Positions 30,030 to 41,377 of a DNA stretch of 64,000 bases are shown in pieces. The number at the start of each line of letters is the position of its first letter. Position 1 is the stretch's first letter. The notes below the pieces were generated by a model. The model did no database searches. It was not told the origin of the DNA and worked only from the letters and a program-made list of their open reading frames with translations. The position numbers and the translations under genes are program-made. The stretch is from Woeseiaceae bacterium (GTDB lineage: Bacteria; Pseudomonadota; Gammaproteobacteria; Steroidobacterales; Woeseiaceae), in NCBI GenBank assembly GCA_030065915.1, contig JASJCQ010000014.1, forward strand, positions 59,066 to 123,065, in the 5' to 3' direction.

Positions 30030-31451
30030 TTATTGCATCGGCATCGGGATGGGGATCGGCGCACCGTTTACTGTCAGCAGACCTTTCTCATAGAGCGCCT
30101 CCATCTCGTAGACTTCGCCGTTCTTCTGCAGGAAGCCCATGCCGACGACCATCTGCGCCTGCGGGTTCATCGCAAGCGCCATATCCACCATCTCACCGGG
30201 GACCGACAGGTTGGCGCTGCCACTCATCGCCTGCAGGACGCCGGCCCAGCTGAACGATGCAGCATCGGTTTCCGGCAGCGTCACACTGATCTTCGAGTTG
30301 ATCGTGCCCTGCGGGAGTTCTACATCGAGCTGCCTGAACTCGACACCCAGGCCCGAGCTCAACAGCTCGCGCAGGTCCGGCTCCAGCATTACGAACATCT
30401 CCTGTTCCGTAACGCCGTCCTGCATCGAGTTCAGCGCATCGGACAGGCGCTTCAGCGGTTCTGCATCCAGGTTGCTAAGGGCGACATCCATTGTCATGCT
30501 GGCGCTGCCCACGCCGGGAAACTCACTGGCCGCAAAAAACATCTGGCTATCGGCGTTGATGCGATCCCCGTCGGCTGACGAGCTGCCCTTGATTGAAATC
30601 GGTCCAAAGCTCATCGGGGGCGATTCAGGCTCATTGACCTGGAAGCTGTCGATCTCGAAGTCGTAGTCGCCGACCGGAACGCCGGCGGCGGTCGGCGTCG
30701 AGTCATTCATGAAGCGGAACGCGCCCATTTTCACAAAGCCGTCGTCAGCATCGACCGACATTCCATCGCCGCCACCAACGAACGTGACCCGGCCCGAGTT
30801 GGGTTCCAGCGAGACCTCCATCGAGATGTCTTCCCAGCTAATCGCGACTTCCTCGTTGCCAGCCTTGGCTGACGCGTCGTTGAGCTCATCGGCCAGCTTG
30901 CCGTCCAGACCCAGCGTAGCAGCGCTCTCTTTCAGGCCTGCGACGAAGGCCGTGTTAGTGGTCGAGCCGGCCTCTATCGTGATGTCGGAATAGATCGTGC
31001 CGCCGAGACCGATGTGGCCGTAGAATTCGGTCGGGACGTCAATGCGACCACCGTCAGCACCGACGACGCTGACCGTCGATACGGTGCGGGCCAGCGCGGG
31101 CGCCAGCGAGCCGCCATCGCGTGACAGCGAGGATACCGGGATCAGGCCGTGATCCAGCCGCGTGTAGATCAGCAGTTCCGGCAGCTGATCGGCAGACGTA
31201 AGCTCCAGCGCCTCGACAAGCTCCGCCTGGATCGTGGCATCGCTGATCGACAGCCGGTCGACGGACTGCGATGTAAACCAACCGCTTTCATACGATTCCT
31301 GCGTGAACCTGACACCGGAGCTGTCGACGCTCTGGGACGTCCATTCATTGCCCTGTTCCACATAGCCTTCCGCCATCTTTCCGACGACGCCGGGAGACAC
31401 GAGAACAATGACGGCGAGAATCAGCAGGCCAAACACGATACCTTTTTTCAC
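30030..31451 (-). CDS. YdgA/DUF945 family protein
   Basis: A 473-residue protein with one N-terminal membrane helix (GIVFGLLILAVIVLVSPGVVG) and a long beta-rich periplasmic region. The first part (KMAEGYVEQGNEW, YESGWFTSQSVDRLSI) and the tail (LQKNGEVYEMEALYEKGLLTVNG) match the YdgA-like DUF945 family known from many Gammaproteobacteria. Its role is not established; related proteins are envelope-associated. It is divergent from the cytochrome c4 gene. Confidence 0.75.
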   Translation of the reverse strand: MKKGIVFGLLILAVIVLVSPGVVGKMAEGYVEQGNEWTSQSVDSSGVRFTQESYESGWFTSQSVDRLSISDATIQAELVEALELTSADQLPELLIYTRLDHGLIPVSSLSRDGGSLAPALARTVSTVSVVGADGGRIDVPTEFYGHIGLGGTIYSDITIEAGSTTNTAFVAGLKESAATLGLDGKLADELNDASAKAGNEEVAISWEDISMEVSLEPNSGRVTFVGGGDGMSVDADDGFVKMGAFRFMNDSTPTAAGVPVGDYDFEIDSFQVNEPESPPMSFGPISIKGSSSADGDRINADSQMFFAASEFPGVGSASMTMDVALSNLDAEPLKRLSDALNSMQDGVTEQEMFVMLEPDLRELLSSGLGVEFRQLDVELPQGTINSKISVTLPETDAASFSWAGVLQAMSGSANLSVPGEMVDMALAMNPQAQMVVGMGFLQKNGEVYEMEALYEKGLLTVNGAPIPIPMPMQ

Positions 31452-31637
31452 GATGGTTTCCCGATAAGTAAAATCGCGCTGATGCTAGCACGGCTCAACC
31501 GCACAATTGTTGCGCGATTTGGCGAATTGGGAACGAAAATTTCGGCCCGACCGGTAGAATTTGTCGGCTACTCTCTCTAACATTGCCAAGCGTCGGGGGG
31601 ATGGCCCGGCCTTCTATTAGTTTCCAACGGTCTTACT

Positions 31638-32231
31638 ATGAGAATCGCTGCACTGTTTGCGTGTCTGTTCCTCGCCGCTCCGCTGGCCTTGGCTGAAGGG
31701 GATGCCGAGCGTGGAGAGGAGCTGGCTTATACCTGCCTCGGGTGTCACGGCATCGAGGGCTACAGAAATGCTTACCCGTCTTTCCGGGTGCCCAAGCTCG
31801 GCGGCCAGAAAGCGGCCTACCTGGTGCAGTCGCTGAAAGGCTACCGGGACGGCGAGCGCGAACATCCGACGATGTCTGCGCAGGCCGAGTCAATGAGCGA
31901 GCAGGACATGGAAGACGTGTCTGCCTACCTCGCAACGATGGCCAACGAGACCGTAGAGGCCGGAGGCTCCAAGGATGTGCCGGCGCTCGACATCGCGCAG
32001 ACCTGCGTCGCCTGCCATGGCGCGAACGGCATTGGTATGTCGCCGACCTGGCCAACGCTTGCCGGCCAGCACGAAGACTACCTGCGTCACGCGTTGACGC
32101 AGTATCGCGATGGCGTGCGCAGCAACGCGATCATGATGCCGATGGCAATGAACCTGACCGACCAGCAAATCAAGGTGCTGGCTGAGTACTACGCGGGCAT
32201 GAAGGGCCTGGAAACCACCGTCAAGGAATGA
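31638..32231 (+). CDS. Diheme cytochrome c4-type protein
   Basis: A 197-residue periplasmic electron carrier. The signal peptide (MRIAALFACLFLAAPLALA) is followed by two cytochrome c domains, each with a haem-binding CXXCH (CLGCH near residue 33, CVACH near 126) and a distal methionine candidate (HPTMSAQAESM and NAIMMPMAMNL). The arrangement is that of cytochrome c4, which passes electrons to terminal oxidases. Its stop overlaps the start of the downstream MBL gene. Confidence 0.85.
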   Translation: MRIAALFACLFLAAPLALAEGDAERGEELAYTCLGCHGIEGYRNAYPSFRVPKLGGQKAAYLVQSLKGYRDGEREHPTMSAQAESMSEQDMEDVSAYLATMANETVEAGGSKDVPALDIAQTCVACHGANGIGMSPTWPTLAGQHEDYLRHALTQYRDGVRSNAIMMPMAMNLTDQQIKVLAEYYAGMKGLETTVKE

Positions 32232-33196
32232 CGGCGAGTCCGACAATGACCCGCGCGGCATTGACGGACTATGACCACGGCATCAGCGCCGTGGATACCG
32301 AGTACATACGCCCCCGTCTCGACGCCAGTCACCTGATCGTCGAGGCCGGTCGTGCCGCCTTCGTCGATACCGGCACGAACGACAGCGTGCCGAAGCTGCT
32401 TGACGCATTGCACCAGAAAGACCTCGACGTCGATGCGGTGGACTACGTCTTCCTGACCCATATTCACCTGGATCATGCCGGCGGGGCCGGGCAGCTGATG
32501 CGAAAATTGCCGAACGCTCGCTGCGTCATCCATCCCCGCGGAGCTTCGCACATGGCGGAGCCGTCGAAACTGATCGCCGGCACGCAGGCGGTCTACGGTG
32601 AGGCGCTGGCCAGGGAGATGTATGGCGACATACTGCCTGTCGATGCCGATCGCATTCTCGAGCCCGATGACGGCGAGTCGTATGAACTGGCCGGACGCAC
32701 TCTGACGGCCTGGTACACCGAGGGCCACGCCCGACACCACTACGTCCTGCACGACCCGAAAGCCGCCGCCGTGTTCACCGGTGACAGCTTCGGCCTGTCC
32801 TACCGGGATCTCGATACCGAGGCGGGCGCATTCATATTCCCGACGACGACGCCCACGCATTTCGATCCCGAGCAGGCGCACCTGAGCGTGGACAGGATCA
32901 TGGGGCTCGAGCCGGAGCGCCTGTATCTGACGCACTACAGTGAGGTGACCGAGCTCGATCGCCTGGCGGCAGACATGCACAGCGATCTCGACGCGTTCGT
33001 GGACATAGCCAGGAATGCGATACCGGCAAACGAGCGCGTGAGCGTCCTACGGGAAGGCCTGTTTGGTCATCTCGCAGACCGGATCAGGGCACACGGCTTC
33101 GCAGGCGATACGGAAGCTATTCGCAATATCATCTGGATGGATACGGAGCTCAACGCGCAGGGGCTCGACATCTGGCTAAAACGGCAGGGGCATTAA
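32228..33196 (+). CDS. MBL-fold metallohydrolase
   Basis: A 322-residue metallo-beta-lactamase-fold hydrolase. The metal motif LTHIHLDHAGG gives H78, H80, D82 and H83; a further ligand His lies in TEGHARHHYVLHD near 165 and an Asp in FTGDSF near 185. There is no signal peptide, so it is cytoplasmic. The substrate is unknown. It overlaps the cytochrome gene by four bases and ends two bases before the AcuI-like gene, so it may act on a thioester or related metabolite of that pathway; this is inference. Confidence 0.8.
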   Translation: MTASPTMTRAALTDYDHGISAVDTEYIRPRLDASHLIVEAGRAAFVDTGTNDSVPKLLDALHQKDLDVDAVDYVFLTHIHLDHAGGAGQLMRKLPNARCVIHPRGASHMAEPSKLIAGTQAVYGEALAREMYGDILPVDADRILEPDDGESYELAGRTLTAWYTEGHARHHYVLHDPKAAAVFTGDSFGLSYRDLDTEAGAFIFPTTTPTHFDPEQAHLSVDRIMGLEPERLYLTHYSEVTELDRLAADMHSDLDAFVDIARNAIPANERVSVLREGLFGHLADRIRAHGFAGDTEAIRNIIWMDTELNAQGLDIWLKRQGH

Positions 33197-33198
33197 CG

Positions 33199-34212
33199 AT
33201 GACTTCATTCAGGGCCTTCAGGATCGATAACGTCGACAACGAGATTCGTTCCGGCTTCCAGACGCTGACCGTCGATGACTTGAGCGACGGGGACGTCGTG
33301 GTCCGCGTGTCGCATTCGACGATTAACTACAAGGATGCCCTGGCGGCAACCGGGGCCGGTCGAATTCTTCGCAGCTATCCGCTGAATGGCGGTATCGACA
33401 TGGCCGGCACCGTCGTGTCGTCGGATGACTCCCGGTTCGCACCCGGCGACAGGGTACTGGCGACGGGCAGCGGCCTGAGCGAGACGATCGACGGGGGGTA
33501 CTCGGAGTATTTCCGCGGTCCGGGCGACGTGTTGGTCCCCATTCCCGAAAACATCAGCAACGCTCAGGCCATGCAGATCGGTACGGCCGGTTTTACCGCG
33601 GCGCTCGCGATTCATCGCATGGAGCAAAACGGCCAATCCCCGCAACAGGGCCCGGTCGTTGTGACGGGCGCGACCGGAGGCGTTGGATCGCTCGCGATCG
33701 ATATGCTCTCGGGCCTCGGCTACGAGACCGTCGCCGTCACCGGCAAGGCCGAGCAGGATGCCTACCTGAAATCGATCGGCGCCAGCCGAATACTGCTGCG
33801 GGACCAGATCGACTTCGGCAAGCGACCGCTGGAGAATGCGCTATGGGCCGGCGCGATAGACAACCTCGGCGGTGAGCACCTGACCTGGCTGACACGAACG
33901 GTCCAGTACGGCGGCAACATTGCCAGCATCGGTCTCGCGGCCAGCCCGACGCTGTCGACGACGGTCATGCCGTTCATCCTGCGCGCGGTTTGCCTGCTCG
34001 GCATCAACTCCGTAGAAACGCCCCGGGAACTGCGCCTGGCGGTCTGGGAGCGAATCGCGGGCGATATGGCGCCCAGGCACCTGGACACGATCGGACACGA
34101 GACCATCCGCTTCCGCGAACTGCCGGGGCGCTTCGACGCCTACCTGCGTGGCGAGGTCACCGGCCGCGTCGTCGTCGAGCTCAATAACGCCGGCAACAAC
34201 GACACAGCATAA
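33199..34212 (+). CDS. acuI: Acrylyl-CoA reductase (AcuI/YhdH family)
   Basis: A 337-residue zinc-free medium-chain dehydrogenase of the YhdH/AcuI family, which reduces acrylyl-CoA to propionyl-CoA with NADPH. The N-terminal VSHSTINYKDALAATGAGRI and PLNGGIDMAGTV, the GGYSEYFRG segment near 97 and the nucleotide-binding VVTGATGGVGSLAIDMLSGLG near 153 are typical. The prpBCD genes for propionyl-CoA disposal follow 100 bases downstream, which fits an acrylate-to-propionate route. Confidence 0.85.
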   Translation: MTSFRAFRIDNVDNEIRSGFQTLTVDDLSDGDVVVRVSHSTINYKDALAATGAGRILRSYPLNGGIDMAGTVVSSDDSRFAPGDRVLATGSGLSETIDGGYSEYFRGPGDVLVPIPENISNAQAMQIGTAGFTAALAIHRMEQNGQSPQQGPVVVTGATGGVGSLAIDMLSGLGYETVAVTGKAEQDAYLKSIGASRILLRDQIDFGKRPLENALWAGAIDNLGGEHLTWLTRTVQYGGNIASIGLAASPTLSTTVMPFILRAVCLLGINSVETPRELRLAVWERIAGDMAPRHLDTIGHETIRFRELPGRFDAYLRGEVTGRVVVELNNAGNNDTA

Positions 34213-34230
34213 ACTGACCAGGCGCTCCAT

Positions 34231-34260
34231 TTGGGAATGGGCCTTCCGCTGGTTTAGAAT
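34231..34260 (+). promoter_or_regulatory. Promoter of prpBCD
   Basis: TTGGGA (34231-34236) and TAGAAT (34255-34260) are separated by 18 bases, a reasonable sigma-70 promoter. Transcription would start near 34267, immediately before an 18-bp palindrome and 49 bases before prpB. Confidence 0.5.
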
Positions 34261-34273
34261 CCTCGCCCCGCCG

Positions 34274-34291
34274 TTTTAATCGGGATTAAAA
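34274..34291. promoter_or_regulatory. 18-bp palindromic operator before prpB
   Basis: TTTTAATCGGGATTAAAA has perfect 8-bp arms around a central GG. It overlaps the expected transcription start region of prpB, the position of a repressor operator. No regulator gene (prpR or a GntR type) is present in the window, so the binding protein is unknown. Confidence 0.55.
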
Positions 34292-34315
34292 TCTGATCCC
34301 GAACGAGGACAGGAT

Positions 34316-35203
34316 ATGAGCAAGGGCGCGACATTCCGGGCTGCCGTCGAAACCGAAAAGCCGTTACAGATTGCCGGTACCATCAATGCCTACACGGCAT
34401 TGCTGGCGGAAAAGGCCGGTTTCAAGGCGATCTATCTGTCCGGAGCGGGCGTCGCCAACGCATCGTTCGGATTGCCCGACCTGGCCATGACCACGCTGTC
34501 CGATGTCTGCGAAGACATACGCCGCATCAGCGGCGCGACCGGACTGCCGCTGCTCGTCGACGCCGACACCGGCTGGGGCAGCGCCTTCATGATCGGCCGC
34601 ACGGTGCGCGAGATGACTCGCGCCGGGGCCGCCGCGTGTCACCTGGAAGACCAGGTCGCCGTCAAGCGTTGCGGCCATCGGCCGGGCAAAGCGCTAGTCG
34701 AAACCGCCGAGATGTGCGATCGCCTGAAAGCGGCCGTCGACGGGCGTGAGGATGACGGATTCGTGATCATGGCGAGGACGGACGCCCATGCGGTCGAAGG
34801 CCAGCAGGCAGCGCTCGACCGGGCGGCCGCCTATGTCGAAGCGGGCGCCGACATGATCTTCGCCGAGGCGCTGACGACGCTCGACGAGTACCGACAGTTC
34901 ACGAGCACGATAGAGGTGCCGGTGCTCGCAAACCTGACCGAATTCGGCAAGACGCCGCTTTTCAAGACCGACGAGCTGGCGGACGCCGGCATCGCGATGA
35001 CGCTCTATCCGTTGAGCGCATTTCGTGCGATGTCCAAAGCGGCGCTCGAGGTGTACACGACGATACGCAGCGAGGGCACTCAGGCTACGGTTGTCGACGA
35101 CATGCAGACGCGGATGGAGCTGTATGACGTACTGGGATACCAGGCCTACGAAGACAAGCTCGATGAGCTTTTCGAAGAGAAAGGCTTGAATACGGGGGCG
35201 TAG
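34316..35203 (+). CDS. prpB: 2-methylisocitrate lyase
   Basis: Last step of the methylcitrate cycle: splits 2-methylisocitrate into pyruvate and succinate. 295 residues, as in E. coli. The active-site loop reads [12 protein letters not shown] near residue 115, the metal-binding Asp pair lies in [10 protein letters not shown] near 80, and [11 protein letters not shown] is near 150. A GAGGACAGG ribosome site precedes the ATG. First of prpB-prpC-prpD. Confidence 0.95.
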   Translation: MSKGATFRAAVETEKPLQIAGTINAYTALLAEKAGFKAIYLSGAGVANASFGLPDLAMTTLSDVCEDIRRISGATGLPLLVDADTGWGSAFMIGRTVREMTRAGAAACHLEDQVAVKRCGHRPGKALVETAEMCDRLKAAVDGREDDGFVIMARTDAHAVEGQQAALDRAAAYVEAGADMIFAEALTTLDEYRQFTSTIEVPVLANLTEFGKTPLFKTDELADAGIAMTLYPLSAFRAMSKAALEVYTTIRSEGTQATVVDDMQTRMELYDVLGYQAYEDKLDELFEEKGLNTGA

Positions 35204-35237
35204 ATGGCGCCTTCGGCAGAATCAAGGGGATAACGCA

Positions 35238-36362
35238 ATGACAGGATCCAAAAAGACAGGCGGTCTTGCCGGTATCAGCGCGGGCGAGACCAAGCTTTGC
35301 ACCGTCGGTAAGGAAGGCGCCGGCCTGACCTACCTCGGCTATGACATCTATGACCTGGCCGACAACGCAACTTTCGAGGAGGTCGCTTACCTGCTGCTGC
35401 AGGGCAAGCTGCCGAACCAGCAGGAGCTCGACGCTTACATCGAGAAGATCAAGGCCAATCGCGGGTTGCCCGACGCCCTCAAGACCGTGCTGGAAATGGT
35501 CCCGGCTGACGCGCACCCGATGGACGTGCTGCGTACGGGCGTCTCCTTCCTCGGCAACATCGAGCCGGAAGGTGACTTCGCCAACCAGGCGGATACGGCC
35601 GACCGGCTGCTCGCCTGCCTGCCGTCCATGATGGTCTACTGGCACCGGTTTCACGCGGATGGCGTTCGCATCGATACGGAGACTGACGACGACAGCATCT
35701 CAGGCCATATCCTGCACATGCTGAAAGACGAGGCGCCGTCCGAGCTGCACCAGAAGTCGCTGTCTACGACGCTGATCCTGTACGCCGAACACGAGTTCAA
35801 CGCGTCGACGTTCGCCGCACGCGTCATCACGGCGACGCTGTCGGATATGCACTCGGCCGTTGCCGGCGCCATTGGCGCACTGCGCGGCCCGTTGCACGGC
35901 GGCGCGAACGAGGCGGCGATGGAGCTCATCCAGAAATTCAAGAGCGCCGCGGAAGCCACGGCTGGCATCCATGCCATGCTGAAGCGCAAAGACCTGATCA
36001 TGGGCTTCGGCCATCGCGTGTATACGACGTCCGACCCGCGTAACAGCGTCAACAAGCAGATGTCCAAAACGCTCGCCGACGAAGCGGGCGATACCGTCCT
36101 GTACCCGGTATCCGAGGCGATCGAAAAGGTCATGTGGGACGAGAAGAAGCTGTTCGCCAACGCGGACTTCTATGCGGCAACCGTCTATCACTTCATGGGC
36201 ATTCCGACCTACCTGTTCACGCCGATCTTCGTCTGCTCGCGCGTCACCGGTTGGGCGGCCCACGTCATGGAGCAACGGGCGAACAACAAGCTGATCCGTC
36301 CTGCGGCCGAGTACACGGGTCCCTCGCTACAGGAATGGGTTCCGATTAGCGACAGAACGTAA
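35238..36362 (+). CDS. prpC: 2-methylcitrate synthase
   Basis: Condenses propionyl-CoA with oxaloacetate. The 374-residue citrate-synthase fold begins GGLAGISAGETKLCTVGKEG, typical of PrpC rather than GltA. It contains the catalytic histidine regions GPLHGGANEAAMEL near 215 and MGFGHRVYTTSDPRN near 255, and the catalytic Asp in the KKLFANADFYAA region near 310. It lies 34 bases after prpB. Confidence 0.93.
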   Translation: MTGSKKTGGLAGISAGETKLCTVGKEGAGLTYLGYDIYDLADNATFEEVAYLLLQGKLPNQQELDAYIEKIKANRGLPDALKTVLEMVPADAHPMDVLRTGVSFLGNIEPEGDFANQADTADRLLACLPSMMVYWHRFHADGVRIDTETDDDSISGHILHMLKDEAPSELHQKSLSTTLILYAEHEFNASTFAARVITATLSDMHSAVAGAIGALRGPLHGGANEAAMELIQKFKSAAEATAGIHAMLKRKDLIMGFGHRVYTTSDPRNSVNKQMSKTLADEAGDTVLYPVSEAIEKVMWDEKKLFANADFYAATVYHFMGIPTYLFTPIFVCSRVTGWAAHVMEQRANNKLIRPAAEYTGPSLQEWVPISDRT

Positions 36363-36370
36363 CCGCCCGG

Positions 36371-36495
36371 TAGGAGTGGTCCCCGACCGCGACAGGAACA
36401 GGCGAGAAAGAAACAACCTGTAGGAGCGACCCATGGTCGCGACAGGCACAACCAGAAACCACGCTGTGTATGAGCGGTCCCCGGCCGCTGCAGGA
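36371..36495. repeat. Three REP-like palindromic units between prpC and prpD
   Basis: Three related hairpin units are spaced about 50 bp apart, starting at 36371 (GTAGGAGTGGTCC..), 36421 (GTAGGAGCGACCC..) and 36470 (ATGAGCGGTCCCC..). Each pairs a GGAGYGRYC left arm with a GACCGCGACAGG-like right arm. They resemble the GTAGGAGCG-type REP elements of Pseudomonas and Xanthomonas. In this mid-operon position they could stabilise upstream mRNA or attenuate prpD. Confidence 0.65.
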
Positions 36496-36523
36496 ACAAC
36501 GAGACGAAAACAGGAAAGACTCA

Positions 36524-37972
36524 ATGAGTGACATTGGTATTCGCTCCACGGTTCGACCCGACTGGGACGAGGAGCTCACGGCAATCGCGGACTACGTCTG
36601 CGACGCAGACATCGAAAGCGATCTCGCGTTTGAGACCGCGCACTATTGCCTGATGGACACGCTGGCCTGCGGATTCCAGGCGCTTGACTACCCGGCCTGC
36701 ACCAAACTGCTGGGCCCCGTCGTACCCGGAGCGACCTTCCCCGGTGGCGCCCGCGTGCCCGGCACCAGCTACGAGCTCGAGCCCGTCATGGCCGCATTCA
36801 ACATCGGTGCGATGAACCGCTGGCTTGACTTCAACGACACGTGGCTGGCCGCCGAGTGGGGCCACCCGTCAGACAACCTCGGCGGTATCCTGGCCGTCGC
36901 CGACTACCTGAGTCGACAGCGGCGCCTGGCTGGCGAAGAACCGCTGCGCATGCAGGACGTGCTGACGGCGATGATCAAGGCACACGAAATCCAGGGCGTG
37001 CTCGCGCTGGAAAACAGCTTCAACCGGGTCGGCCTCGATCATGTCCTGCTGGTGCGCATCGCGTCGACGGCCGTCGTCACGCGCATGCTCGGTGGCGATC
37101 GAGAGCAGGTGCTGAACGCGGTCTCAAACGCGTGGATCGACGGCTGTTCACTGAGAACCTATCGTCACGCGCCCAACACCGGCTCGCGCAAGAGCTGGGC
37201 CGCCGGCGATGCTACCTCGCGGGCCGTGCGCCTGGCATTGATTGCCATGACCGGCGAGATGGGTTACCCGTCTGCACTGTCGGCCAAGGCCTGGGGCTAC
37301 TACGACGTCCTGTTCAAGGAGCGCGCGTTCAAGTTCCAGCGCGGCTACGACAGCTACGTCATGGAGAACGTGCTGTTCAAGATCTCCTACCCGGCGGAGT
37401 TCCATGCACAGACCGCCGTCGAGGCCGGCATGGCGCTGCATGACGCGGTCAGGGATCGCATCGGCGACATCGACAAGATCGTCGTCGAAACGCAGGAGGC
37501 TGGCGTTCGCATCATCGACAAGACCGGCCCGCTGGACAACCCCGCCGATCGTGACCACTGCCTGCAGTACATGATCGCGATCCCGCTGATCTTCGGCCGC
37601 CTGACGGCAGCCGATTATGAAGACGACGTCGCGAAGGACCCGCGGGTCGACGGGCTACGTGACCTCATGGAGGTCCGGGAGAACGAACAGTTCACGAAGG
37701 ACTACTTCGACCCCGACAAGCGCTACATCGGCAACGCTATCCAGGTGTTTTTCAAGGACGGCAGCAGCACCGATCGGGTCGAGGTCCACTTCCCGATCGG
37801 CCATCGCGAGCGCCGCGAGGAAGGTATTCCGGTGCTGAAGCAAAAGTTTGTCGACAGCGTATCGACGAAACTAAATGCCGGCCAATGGGACAAACTGGAT
37901 GCACTGTGTGCCGACCGCGATGCGCTCAGCCAGACCTATGTCGACGATTTCATGGCGCTGCTGGTCGCCTGA
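36524..37972 (+). CDS. prpD: 2-methylcitrate dehydratase
   Basis: Dehydrates 2-methylcitrate to 2-methyl-cis-aconitate. From [18 protein letters not shown] the protein has 482 residues, one less than in E. coli; AGGAAA stands before this ATG, so an 18-codon longer reading that runs through a REP unit is rejected. MmgE/PrpD family motifs include [21 protein letters not shown] near 100 (two blocks) and [16 protein letters not shown] near 230. The cis-aconitate hydration step must use an aconitase encoded elsewhere. Confidence 0.93.
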   Translation: MSDIGIRSTVRPDWDEELTAIADYVCDADIESDLAFETAHYCLMDTLACGFQALDYPACTKLLGPVVPGATFPGGARVPGTSYELEPVMAAFNIGAMNRWLDFNDTWLAAEWGHPSDNLGGILAVADYLSRQRRLAGEEPLRMQDVLTAMIKAHEIQGVLALENSFNRVGLDHVLLVRIASTAVVTRMLGGDREQVLNAVSNAWIDGCSLRTYRHAPNTGSRKSWAAGDATSRAVRLALIAMTGEMGYPSALSAKAWGYYDVLFKERAFKFQRGYDSYVMENVLFKISYPAEFHAQTAVEAGMALHDAVRDRIGDIDKIVVETQEAGVRIIDKTGPLDNPADRDHCLQYMIAIPLIFGRLTAADYEDDVAKDPRVDGLRDLMEVRENEQFTKDYFDPDKRYIGNAIQVFFKDGSSTDRVEVHFPIGHRERREEGIPVLKQKFVDSVSTKLNAGQWDKLDALCADRDALSQTYVDDFMALLVA

Positions 37973-37992
37973 ACCCACTCAAAGGAAGAACA

Positions 37993-39963
<1,971 letters not shown>

Positions 39964-39977
39964 GTGAGCCGACCGAG

Positions 39978-40595
39978 CTGGGCGACCGAATCAAAAAGGC
40001 GCTTGAGACGCTGGACCTCGATCTCCCGTCGGGGTCCGGCGACAAGCTTGGGTTGCTGCTCGACGAGCTCGAGCGGTGGAACCGGAAGGTCAACCTGACG
40101 GCGATTCGTGATCGCGGCGAGATGATCTCGGCGCACCTGCTCGATAGCCTCGTCGCTGCGCCACTGCTGCAGGGGACCAAGGTTCTCGATATCGGGACGG
40201 GCGCCGGCTTCCCCGGGCTGCCGCTGGCCGTGGCCCGGCCGGACGTCGAGTTTGAGCTTCTCGACAGTAACAACAAGAAAATCCAGTTCGTCCAGCATAC
40301 CGCCGGCCTGCTCGGGCTGGACAATGTCCGGACGGTCTGGTCGCGCACGGAAAACTATGCACCCGGCTATCGCTTTGATACCGTCATTGCACGGGCGCTG
40401 GCGACAGTGCCCAAATTACTGCAAATCGCGGGACAACACGTCGGAGAGGACGGAGTGTTCATCGCATTAAAAGGCCGCGAATTTGCTGACGAACTGGAAG
40501 GCCTGGCCTCCGGATGGGAATACAAGGTAACGACGCTTGACGTGCCCGGTCTCGAACCCGGCTCGCGGCACGCCGTTCTGCTCAAAAAGAAATGA
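39978..40595 (+). CDS. rsmG: 16S rRNA (guanine-527-N7) methyltransferase (non-canonical start)
   Basis: Methylates G527 of 16S rRNA using S-adenosylmethionine. The SAM motif is VLDIGTGAGFPGLPLAVARP, preceded by the family hallmark ERWNRKVNLTAIRD and SAHLLDSL. The first ATG/GTG/TTG is a TTG at 40053, which gives 180 residues and cuts off the N-terminal helix (ELGDRIKKALETLDLDLPSG) that the frame clearly encodes. A CTG at 39978, with AGGTGA about ten bases upstream, gives 205 residues, near the E. coli 207, and is used here. It overlaps parA by four bases. Confidence 0.85.
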   Translation: MGDRIKKALETLDLDLPSGSGDKLGLLLDELERWNRKVNLTAIRDRGEMISAHLLDSLVAAPLLQGTKVLDIGTGAGFPGLPLAVARPDVEFELLDSNNKKIQFVQHTAGLLGLDNVRTVWSRTENYAPGYRFDTVIARALATVPKLLQIAGQHVGEDGVFIALKGREFADELEGLASGWEYKVTTLDVPGLEPGSRHAVLLKKK

Positions 40596-41377
40596 CACGC
40601 ATCATCGCAGTAGCGAACCAGAAAGGCGGCGTCGGTAAAACGACGACGGCCGTCAACCTGACCGCGTCGCTGGCGGCCACGCAGCGGCGTGTGTTGCTGG
40701 TCGACGTGGATCCGCAGGGCAACGCGACGATGGGTTGCGGCATCGACAAGATGAGCCTCGAGCGCTCAGCCTGCGATGTTCTGCTAAATGAGGCGAGCGC
40801 CGCGGACACGATCGTGTCCGCGCCCGAAGGCGACTTCGCCGTGCTGCCGGGCAACGAGGACCTGACACTCGCCGAGGTCAACCTGATCAACGAGATCGGT
40901 CGTGAGATGCGCTTAAGAAGCGCGCTGAAGCCGGTCAGCGGCCTGTACGATTTCATCATCATCGACTGTCCGCCGTCGATAAACATGCTCACCGTCAATG
41001 CGCTGACGGCGGCCGACGGCGTGCTGATCCCGATGCAGTGCGAGTACTACGCGCTGGAGGGCCTGAGCGCGCTGCTGGATACGATTGAGCAGGTTCGACA
41101 GAGCGTGAACCCGGGACTCGAGGTCTACGGCATTCTTCGCACGATGTTCGATCCACGTATGAACCTGTCCAACGAGGTTTCGATGCAGCTCATCGAACAC
41201 TTCGACAAGGCCGTCTTCCGCACCTGCATTCCCAGAAATATTCGTCTTGCCGAAGCGCCTAGCTTCGGCCGGCCTGTCCTGCTGCACGATCGTTCCTCGC
41301 GCGGCGCCATCGCCTATTTGGCACTGGCGGGCGAGGTACTTCGCCGCGAAGATGCGAGAATGCAGCAGGCCGTCTGA
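40592..41377 (+). CDS. parA: Chromosome partitioning ATPase ParA
   Basis: Deviant-Walker ATPase (ANQKGGVGKTTTAVNL near residue 8) that moves ParB-parS complexes. The 261 residues include DVDPQGNATMGCGI near 40, IIDCPPSINMLTVNAL near 125 and the C-terminal PRNIRLAEAPSFGRPVLLHD, all typical of chromosomal ParA/Soj. Translationally coupled to rsmG and parB by overlapping stop/start codons. Confidence 0.96.
   Translation: MTRIIAVANQKGGVGKTTTAVNLTASLAATQRRVLLVDVDPQGNATMGCGIDKMSLERSACDVLLNEASAADTIVSAPEGDFAVLPGNEDLTLAEVNLINEIGREMRLRSALKPVSGLYDFIIIDCPPSINMLTVNALTAADGVLIPMQCEYYALEGLSALLDTIEQVRQSVNPGLEVYGILRTMFDPRMNLSNEVSMQLIEHFDKAVFRTCIPRNIRLAEAPSFGRPVLLHDRSSRGAIAYLALAGEVLRREDARMQQAV

Noticed and set aside
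36363..36523. Possible CRISPR array between prpC and prpD
   Set aside because: Only three diverged units, each itself palindromic with no constant repeat or unique spacer pattern; REP-like repeats explain them better.
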